Below are positions 1 through 5,435 of a stretch of 7,456 nt of DNA, piece by piece. A model generated the notes under the pieces. The model had not been told where the DNA came from, did no database searches, and was given only the letters and a program-made list of their open reading frames with translations. Every line of letters begins with the position of its first letter. Position 1 is the first letter of the stretch. The stretch comes from JBKJUK01 sp046590705. GTDB lineage: Bacteria > Acidobacteriota > Thermoanaerobaculia > Gp7-AA8. The stretch spans positions 1-7,456 of the forward strand of contig JBKJUK010000143.1 in NCBI GenBank assembly GCA_046590705.1, given 5' to 3'. Both the position numbers and the translations under genes were made by a program.

Positions 1-1214
1 CGCTTCGACCAGAGCGGGAACTCCGTCCTCGTATCGATGAGCTGCGCCGTGATTCGCAGGCGATTTCCGGCGCGGCGCAGGCTTCCGGTCAGCGCGTACG
101 ACGCGCCGAGGATCTGGCCGAGCTGTGCTGGCGTGACGACCTTGTCGCGATACGGAAGAATCGTGGCCCGCGAGAAGGTCTTCAGCGCGCCGATGTTGGA
201 AAGCTCGGTGATGATGTCCTCAGTGATGCCGTCGCGAAAATACTCGTCGTCCTTTGAACCGCTCAGATTCTCGAAGTACAGCACTGCCACCGATTTGATC
301 ACCTCCGCTGCTGCAACGCGCCCGCTGCTGGTCTCCATGGCGCGACGTCCGCCCGATTCAATGTCGCGGCGAACACGGTTCAGCTCCGTTCGCAGGTCTG
401 CCGCCGTCTGGTAACGCAGTTCGCGATCCTTTTCCAGGGAGCGCTCGATTACCCGCGCCAGACTCGCTGGCAGATTCGTGTTGTACTGCGTCACAGGCGG
501 CGCGTCACGATTGAGAATCGCATCGAAGACGATCGCGCTGGTGTCGCCCTGGAAGGGGAGCACGCCAGCGGCCATCTGATACATGACCGTGCCGAGGGAG
601 AAGATGTCGGTGCGGGTGTCGGTGATCTGCCCGCGCGCCTGCTCGGGGGACATGTACGAAACAGTCCCGAGGGTCGTCCCTGCGCTGGTGAGCTCGTCCC
701 GCACCGCGGTCATATCCGTGGGCATCGTTCCTGCGCTCATGCGCCGGTCAATCTTGGCCAGCCCGAAGTCGAGGACCTTGGCCTGCCCACGCGGAGAGAT
801 GAAGATATTGGCAGGCTTCAGATCGCGGTGAACGATACCTTTCGAATGCGCAGACTCGAGTGCATCGGCGATCTGCGTCGCCAGATTCAACAAGGTGGGG
901 ACGTCGATCGGACCGTGTCGGATTTTGTCGGCGAGCGTTTCCCCTTCGAGCAGCTCCATGGCGATGAAGTGCTCAGTCTCGTGCTGTTCGATTGCGTGAA
1001 TGGTGCAGATGTTCGGATGATTGAGCGCGGAAGCTGCGCGTGCTTCCCGCTGAAACCGCTGCAGCGCGCCATGGTCATTCGACAGTTCCGCCGGAAGGAA
1101 CTTCAGCGCCACACGACGGCCGAGGTTCGTGTCCTCGGCCTCGTAAACAACGCCCATTCCGCCGCTGCCTATCTGCGCGGTGATGCGGTAATGCGAGAGA
1201 GTACGGTCGATCAT
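1..1214 (-). CDS. Hanks-type Ser/Thr protein kinase with C-terminal TolB-like domain (partial, runs off left edge)
   Basis: Reading leftward from ATG 1212-1214, 404 codons stay open to the window edge, so the C-terminus is missing. Residues about 9-270 form a complete eukaryotic-like kinase: Gly-rich loop IGSGGMGVVY (15-24), ATP lysine K38 in VALK, helix-C glutamate E57, catalytic loop HRDLKPAN (129-136, D131), DFG (149-151) and SPE as the APE equivalent (189-191). All expected catalytic residues are present, so it should be active. From about residue 308 a second domain begins (SVAVLYFENLSG, then DGITEDIITELS and YALTGSLRR), the signature of the TolB-like/FlgO-type N-terminal domain of COG5616. 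In this family TPR repeats usually follow; here they would lie outside the window. The linker (about 270-307) has no membrane segment. The start is supported by AAGGGG at 1220-1225, 5 nt upstream. It is transcribed away from the 1946-7340 operon. Substrates are unknown. Confidence 0.93.
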   Translation of the reverse strand, partial: MIDRTLSHYRITAQIGSGGMGVVYEAEDTNLGRRVALKFLPAELSNDHGALQRFQREARAASALNHPNICTIHAIEQHETEHFIAMELLEGETLADKIRHGPIDVPTLLNLATQIADALESAHSKGIVHRDLKPANIFISPRGQAKVLDFGLAKIDRRMSAGTMPTDMTAVRDELTSAGTTLGTVSYMSPEQARGQITDTRTDIFSLGTVMYQMAAGVLPFQGDTSAIVFDAILNRDAPPVTQYNTNLPASLARVIERSLEKDRELRYQTAADLRTELNRVRRDIESGGRRAMETSSGRVAAAEVIKSVAVLYFENLSGSKDDEYFRDGITEDIITELSNIGALKTFSRATILPYRDKVVTPAQLGQILGASYALTGSLRRAGNRLRITAQLIDTRTEFPLWSK

Positions 1215-1573
1215 CGCGGCCCCTTGCGTCTGAGTTCTGAGCGCCTGACGGGAACCTCGTCCGCGACACAAGCGAACGGTGTTCAGCGTTTGGTGCTCAC
1301 GACTCGGAAGCGGTGACGCGCGCAGACAGTCCTGGCGGTGCTTGTTATTTTTCCGGTGGGAGTATCGTAGTCGTGCAGGCAGGCTCGGTCAACGTAGTAA
1401 GGCTGGGGCCACAGAAGCCACGCTGGCACAACCGCCGCTTCGTTTCTTCGATAGCAGGCCGTCGGTGCCACTGAGGCCGTTCCCGTTTCCATCGGCGCGA
1501 TGGCGCTGCCTCCCTGGAAGCGCTGGCGATGCGAGGCTCCGGCGGCTGGCATGTCAGATCACCACGCCATGTT

Positions 1574-1584
1574 CCCGAATCGGG
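1574..1584. repeat. Perfect 11-bp dyad, operator-like (CCCGA-A-TCGGG)
   Basis: Two perfect 5-bp arms flank a single central base. The symmetry breaks immediately outside. The same half-site, CCCGAA, recurs at about 1618 and 1647 in this non-coding stretch. A regulator-binding role is only an inference, since dyads this short arise by chance in GC-rich DNA. Confidence 0.3.
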
Positions 1585-1784
1585 TGAAAACTGATGGTTG
1601 CTGGCGTTGCGCCTCTACCCGAAAAGGCTTATCTTTGAAGCTCACTCCCGAAAACTGAACGAAGCTGCGCCCGCGACTCTGCATAGGCGGAGCGTCTGCA
1701 TGCGATGGTTGAAATGGTACGGAGGAATGACTGTCATGAACGGTGAGGCGACCTTCGCATCGGCTGACCTTGTCCCATCGACGC

Positions 1785-1805
1785 CGGGTCGATCACCGCG
1801 ACCCG
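1785..1805. repeat. Inverted repeat, 7-bp perfect arms with 7-nt loop
   Basis: CGGGTCG at 1785-1791 is matched by CGACCCG at 1799-1805. It lies about 140 bp before the lipoprotein start in non-coding DNA. There is no T-run after it, so it does not look like an intrinsic terminator. It could be an operator or a leader hairpin. This is inferred from symmetry alone. Confidence 0.35.
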
Positions 1806-1945
1806 ACACTGTGGCGATCAGTAGCAGCGGGCTTTTGTATGACGCTACCGCAGTCGCCGAAACACCGTGAAGCTGTTTTCGCTGTCGCCGTATCAATGGC
1901 GCCGGGTACTTTTGAAACAAACGGAAAGTGATGTGAGGAGGTTTT

Positions 1946-2566
1946 GTGAGAACACGATGGTTCATTGTGGCGGTACTCAGCGCTTCTACGGTTGCCATGC
2001 TGGCATGCCAAAAGGACGAAGGTCTCCCGCAGCATCAGGCTTCGGCGACGCCGGGCGCGGCATCGACCTCAGCGCCCGTGGCGGCTGCTGACACGCCAGA
2101 CGTAAGCTCGGCACCGGCACCGGCCCTGGCTCCGCAACCTGCAGTCCCGGCACAGGCGCCTGCTGCAGCTGTTCTGGCCTCGACGGAGGGCGAACTGTCC
2201 GACGTCCGTATCGACATCACGCAGTTCAAGCGTGACTCTGGTGGGACGGTCACGCTGCGGTTTCTGCTGGCGAATAACTCCGCATCGAGCGTAGCCATGT
2301 ACGGATCATGGCTTGGCGATTCGAAGATCTCTTCCGATCATCGCGGTGTAGGCGGCATTCATCTGCTGGATGCTGCAAACAAGAAGAAGTATTTTGTCGT
2401 TCGAGATGCAGATTCGACATGCGTCTGCAGCCGCGCCGTGGACGATGTCAAGGCGGGAGGGAAGGTCAACCTGTGGGCGAAGTTTCCAGCCCCGCCGCCG
2501 GACGTCCAGCGCCTCACTCTCGTGATCCCACATTTTCAGCCTGTCGACGACGTCCCTCTATCCTAG
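1946..2566 (+). CDS. Putative lipoprotein with Ala/Pro-rich linker and C-terminal beta-rich domain
   Basis: This 206-residue protein starts at GTG, chosen because AGGAGG (1936-1941) lies 4 nt upstream and because the start gives a clean lipoprotein signal: R2 and R4, a hydrophobic core (about 6-19), then M-L-A-C with C21 as the lipidation site. M at -3 departs slightly from the usual lipobox. Residue +2 is Q rather than D, which is compatible with outer-membrane sorting. Residues about 30-80 are a low-complexity Ala/Pro/Ser spacer typical of a tether crossing the periplasm or cell wall. The C-terminal part (about 84-206) looks like a beta-sandwich with a C-V-C pair (C159, C161) and ends in DVPLS. 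I recall similar segments (DxxxxCVCS followed by a PP-D-V stretch and a PLS end) in actinobacterial OmpA-associated proteins, but this was not checked. It is the first gene of the operon, and its stop overlaps the next gene's candidate start. Confidence 0.85.
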   Translation: MRTRWFIVAVLSASTVAMLACQKDEGLPQHQASATPGAASTSAPVAAADTPDVSSAPAPALAPQPAVPAQAPAAAVLASTEGELSDVRIDITQFKRDSGGTVTLRFLLANNSASSVAMYGSWLGDSKISSDHRGVGGIHLLDAANKKKYFVVRDADSTCVCSRAVDDVKAGGKVNLWAKFPAPPPDVQRLTLVIPHFQPVDDVPLS

Positions 2567-3267
2567 TGGCCAACAGTAGAGAAAGCGGTATCAGCGTCAA
2601 GGGCGCCTCGGTGTCAGCTGCAAGGCGTTGCGACACGATTTCGGCTTCGCTCGTGTTCATCAATGTTCGAACCGCACATCCCTTTTCTCGCTCCTTGATC
2701 CGCAGCGCGATCAGCGTACTTCTCATTTGCTTCGCGTCTGTAGCCATTGCCCAACAACGGGGAGAGGTCCGCGATCTCCAGATCAAAGTATCCGACCTCG
2801 TCTTTCGAACGGAGAGCTTCGGAGGAGGCGCGTCCGAAATAGGTGGCTTGATTCAGGACCTACGGGTCAGAGAATCACCTACCGAGGTGACCATCGAACT
2901 TGCGGCGGATGTGTTGTTCGAGTTCGACAAAGCGGAGCTGCTTTCCAGGGCGGCAGAAACGCTTGGCAAGGCCGCCGCGGTGATCGAACAACGCGCAAAG
3001 GGCGTGGTTCGCATCGAAGGTCATACCGACTCGAAAGGCGACGACGCGTACAACATGCGTCTTTCCGAAAGACGAGCGAGCTCAGTAAGAAATTGGTTCA
3101 GCGAGAAAGCGGGCCTTGCCAACATCCAGTTCACGACCGCCGGCCGCGGTGAGACGAAGCCGGTCGCGCCGAATCAAAAACAGGACGGGAGCGATGATCC
3201 TGAAGGCCGTCAGAAGAATCGACGCGTCGAGATCGTCATGCCGAAGGGTACTCAGGCGCAGCAATGA
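2566..3267 (+). CDS. OmpA-family peptidoglycan-binding protein
   Basis: The C-terminal half is an OmpA-like domain expected to bind diaminopimelate-containing peptidoglycan in the periplasm. With the start at 2566 the protein has 233 residues. The domain opens with the LFEFDKAEL motif and carries GHTDS (D155) and LSERRA (second R, R170). These match the two peptidoglycan-contacting residues of E. coli OmpA (D271, R286) with the same 15-residue spacing. It ends with the usual KNRRVEI strand. No N-terminal beta-barrel is present; instead a hydrophobic segment (about 47-62, ending A-I-A before QQR) looks like a signal peptide. The start is uncertain. GTG 2566 shares a base with the previous stop (TAGTG), suggesting translational coupling, but leaves a long leader before the signal. 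GTG 2611 and GTG 2653 are in frame; 2653 gives a more normal 33-residue signal peptide but has no visible Shine-Dalgarno. Confidence 0.9.
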   Translation: MANSRESGISVKGASVSAARRCDTISASLVFINVRTAHPFSRSLIRSAISVLLICFASVAIAQQRGEVRDLQIKVSDLVFRTESFGGGASEIGGLIQDLRVRESPTEVTIELAADVLFEFDKAELLSRAAETLGKAAAVIEQRAKGVVRIEGHTDSKGDDAYNMRLSERRASSVRNWFSEKAGLANIQFTTAGRGETKPVAPNQKQDGSDDPEGRQKNRRVEIVMPKGTQAQQ

Positions 3268-3878
3268 GCCACTTCCTCAGCGCACTCCTCAACGGCGCGC
3301 TGGGCGAACTGGGCCTTGGGGCGCTGCCCGGATACCTGTCGGATCCGTGGTCAACCATCCGCGATGAGTTTCTGGAGCCGTTCAAGGAATGGGCCGAGGA
3401 CTTCATTGACAATACGATTCCTTCCGCATACCGGGAATCACTCGAGCGCGTCCAGGATCTCGCCAACGGCCTCCAGGCGATGGAAGACGTTTTCAACGAC
3501 ATCGGACATGCCATCAACGACGCGCTGGACTCCGGGGAAACACCACCGCAGACGGACGGCGGACTCGGTGAGACCTACGACAACTTCTCCCCCGACGGCG
3601 AGGTACCGTTCGAGGTCGGCACACTGCCAGGTTTCGGTTCAGGCGGCGCCGGTATGAACCGTAACGACACAGGCGGAGGCGGAGGCTCATCACTGCCTCC
3701 CGGCGGCGACTCTGGCGGAAGCAGCACGCCGTCACCCCCTCCAATGGACACCGGTCCATCACTCCAGGATCTCGGAGTCGATCCGAGCAGTGGAGCGTAC
3801 GTGGAGTATCAACCGACCGAAGGGCAGGCTGTGATTCACTACCCCGACGGCACGACGGAGACTCGCCCGTGGCCATAG
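3264..3878 (+). CDS. Hypothetical acidic protein with Gly/Ser/Pro-rich linker
   Basis: I do not recognise this 204-residue protein. Its ATG overlaps the OmpA stop (ATGA), which argues strongly that it is translated as part of the operon. Three parts are visible. Residues 1-90 are predicted to be amphipathic helices, acidic and Trp/Phe-containing (W29, W43), with a short hydrophobic N-terminus but no convincing signal peptide or membrane span. Residues about 91-166 are a disordered linker rich in Gly, Ser and Pro, with a G5 run at 137-141 and P158-P160. Residues 167-204 form a compact C-terminal patch with VEYQPTEG and IHYPDGTTET, likely a beta-hairpin. There is no cysteine. The position between an OmpA protein and an intramembrane protease suggests an envelope-related role, perhaps an adaptor. 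Export is unclear. Codon use resembles the neighbours. Confidence 0.78.
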   Translation: MSHFLSALLNGALGELGLGALPGYLSDPWSTIRDEFLEPFKEWAEDFIDNTIPSAYRESLERVQDLANGLQAMEDVFNDIGHAINDALDSGETPPQTDGGLGETYDNFSPDGEVPFEVGTLPGFGSGGAGMNRNDTGGGGGSSLPPGGDSGGSSTPSPPPMDTGPSLQDLGVDPSSGAYVEYQPTEGQAVIHYPDGTTETRPWP

Positions 3879-4993
3879 ACGCGACTCCGTTCGCCCCGGC
3901 ACCCGCCGTTCGCCAGCCTTCGCTGACACGCTGGTACATCAAGGACGCGATCTACGCAACGCGTGTGGCGGTTTCGGTCGTGATCCTTCTAACGGCGGCG
4001 GTCTGGCCGATCTACTGGCAACAGTTCTCGTTCCTGATCGGGCTCGCTGTGCTCACATATCCGGTACGTGCGGTGCGGTGGGGCACCATCTACAACTTCG
4101 TGCTGATTGGAGGACTCTGGTCGTTCGTCATTGCAGGCGTTCAGTACGTTCTGGAAGTCGTGATTCTTCGAAATGGTGCGGGCACGTTTCGAAGTGTCGT
4201 CGTCGCGGCTGTCACGGAAGAAATCCTCAAAGTCGTGCCGTTGCTGCTCATGTGCGTAGTTGGCCGCTGGCGATTCCGTCACTCCTACGGCGCCTCTGAT
4301 TTCATGTTGCTGGCCGGCGCGCTCGGTTCCGGCCTCGGCCTTTTTGAGAATCTTCTGCACGGGCATGCCTTTCCCGGCACACCGACGAGTCCGCGCGTGC
4401 TGGGATGGGTCGTGTTTCCTGACTCGATCGCCGGCTTTGTCGGTCACGGTGCCTCGTCGGCTTTGGTTGGGCTCTTCATCGGATATTTGATCTATGCCAT
4501 TCGCTGGAAGAAGCTCGTCATCATCGCTTTTGGTCTTGTGGCATTCGCACTTGTCTGGATGATCGTCGATCATGGGATGGCGAACTACCAGGTCGTGGGA
4601 GGAGATATGTTCCGCTTCGCGGCGTGGATCTGGGCCGTGGACGGTCGCGGTACGTGGACGCCTTACATCTTTTTCGCACTGATCCTTGCGACCATCGCGT
4701 GCGAGCGAGTCGTTCTGTTCGTCATTCTTCGGCCTTTCCCTCGACTCGGCTTCAGCCGCTCGGTCGCGGCTATTCTGCGGCCGCTTCGCGCAGGTTTTGG
4801 GTACCGGCAATTACGCAGCGTTGTCATGCGACTGAAGACGATGAGCCTTTACGTGCTCGCCTACCGTCAACTCGGCTACCTAGGCGCGCACTTGCGAGGT
4901 GACACTGCTGTCGACCGTCGCGCGATGGCGCGTTCGGTGTTGCAGAGGTCCGTCGAAGTGATGAGTGTCCAGCGCGCGGTGAAGCTCTCGTGA
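3869..4993 (+). CDS. PrsW-like intramembrane metalloprotease family protein
   Basis: This is a 374-residue polytopic inner-membrane protein with the motifs of the PrsW family (CPBP/Abi clan): EExxK (E117, E118, K121) in a membrane helix, GLFEN (E160, N161), H193 in a GHGASSALVG segment, and a final DH (D234, H235) in IVDHGMAN. These are the residues thought to build the active site. In Bacillus subtilis PrsW makes the first cut in the anti-sigma factor RsiW. About eight hydrophobic segments are visible, the last near 266-287. A cationic tail of about 85 residues (288-374) follows; B. subtilis PrsW is considerably shorter (about 220 residues from memory). GTG 3869 overlaps the previous gene by 10 nt and has GGAG at 3857-3860 upstream. 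No sigma or anti-sigma gene is in the window, so the substrate is unknown. Confidence 0.88.
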   Translation: MAIDATPFAPAPAVRQPSLTRWYIKDAIYATRVAVSVVILLTAAVWPIYWQQFSFLIGLAVLTYPVRAVRWGTIYNFVLIGGLWSFVIAGVQYVLEVVILRNGAGTFRSVVVAAVTEEILKVVPLLLMCVVGRWRFRHSYGASDFMLLAGALGSGLGLFENLLHGHAFPGTPTSPRVLGWVVFPDSIAGFVGHGASSALVGLFIGYLIYAIRWKKLVIIAFGLVAFALVWMIVDHGMANYQVVGGDMFRFAAWIWAVDGRGTWTPYIFFALILATIACERVVLFVILRPFPRLGFSRSVAAILRPLRAGFGYRQLRSVVMRLKTMSLYVLAYRQLGYLGAHLRGDTAVDRRAMARSVLQRSVEVMSVQRAVKLS

Positions 4994-5397
4994 AGTCGAT
5001 TCGCTCCTGCCTCGTGACGCTGGTCTTCCTGGCGCTTCTGACCGCAGGAGCGTACTGGCTCTACCAGAAGGTCGGGTCGTCTGCGGGACCGGTACGCTCG
5101 CTGGGGTTTTGGAGCCGCTCGTCAAGCCCGACGCTGACGCTCAGCAACGGGACGAACTTTCCGCTGGAGGTCGTCCTCACCGGACCTCGCGAGGAACGAT
5201 TCAATGTTGCGCCCGGGCAGAAGCAAGCCAGGGAACTTACGGCTGGCGAGTATTCCGTCGAAGGAAGAGTCTCCAACCCGTCCACCGATCCCTTCACGGG
5301 TAAGTGGACGTTCGAAACCGGTGGCACGTATGACGCGTCGTTCTCGCGAGACGGTCAGACCGGTGCACTCCTCGTTGTTCGCCCGGCGGCTCCGTGA
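4990..5397 (+). CDS. Small membrane-anchored or secreted protein with beta-rich domain
   Basis: A 135-residue protein whose GTG start overlaps the protease stop (GTGA), so coupled translation is likely; no good Shine-Dalgarno is visible. K2 and R5 precede a hydrophobic helix at about 8-25, which could be an uncleaved anchor or a signal peptide. C7 is not in a lipobox. Residues about 47-130 look like a small beta-sandwich: LTLSNGTNFPLEVVLTGP, FNVAPGQ, LTAGEYSVEGRV, then a GGTYDASF strand. This pattern, a tethered ligand-like fold with an NG-x-x-PL-x-V strand and an APG turn, is one I associate with small hypothetical periplasmic proteins of many bacteria; no enzymatic motif is seen. Being a single-span protein made directly after an intramembrane protease, it is a possible client of that protease. 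That is inference only. Confidence 0.75.
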   Translation: MKSIRSCLVTLVFLALLTAGAYWLYQKVGSSAGPVRSLGFWSRSSSPTLTLSNGTNFPLEVVLTGPREERFNVAPGQKQARELTAGEYSVEGRVSNPSTDPFTGKWTFETGGTYDASFSRDGQTGALLVVRPAAP

Positions 5398-5424
5398 GGC
5401 CAGGACAGGAACGAGTCCTTTGCT

Positions 5425-5430
5425 GAGGAG
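5425..5430 (+). promoter_or_regulatory. Shine-Dalgarno of the DUF2207 gene
   Basis: GAGGAG lies 5 nt before ATG 5436 and 8 nt before ATG 5439. Both starts are in frame, and this site does not decide between them. It lets this gene be translated independently, unlike the overlapping genes before it. Confidence 0.65.
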
Positions 5431-5435
5431 ACTCG

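Larger units (their letters stand above)
1215..1945. other. Divergent intergenic region without a convincing gene
   Basis: This region separates the leftward kinase from the rightward operon and should hold both promoters. Short reading frames exist on both strands, but none shows a good start, a recognisable domain or a signal peptide. No tRNA, CRISPR or insertion sequence was seen. Two weak promoter-like matches for the plus strand were noted: TTGCGC (1607-1612) with TATCTT (1630-1635) at 17-bp spacing, and TATCAA (1891-1896) with no clear -35 box. Neither is strong enough to annotate. The region also contains a perfect 11-bp dyad, a 7-bp-arm inverted repeat and three CCCGAA elements. Confidence 0.6.

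Noticed and set aside
37..1316. Plus-strand open frames across the kinase gene
   Set aside because: They are shadows; the minus strand encodes a complete set of kinase motifs.
1598..1870. Plus-strand open frame of 90 codons in the intergenic region
   Set aside because: It has no Shine-Dalgarno, no domain and a composition like random GC-rich DNA.
2308..2565. Upstream extension of the OmpA frame into the lipoprotein gene
   Set aside because: The added residues are Arg/Cys-rich and have no family similarity. The lipoprotein frame there is clearly the coding one.
3989..4810. Long minus-strand open frame (273 codons) opposite the protease gene
   Set aside because: Its product is uniformly hydrophilic and charged, as expected from the complement of hydrophobic membrane-helix codons, and it lacks any domain. 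The opposite strand has intact family motifs.
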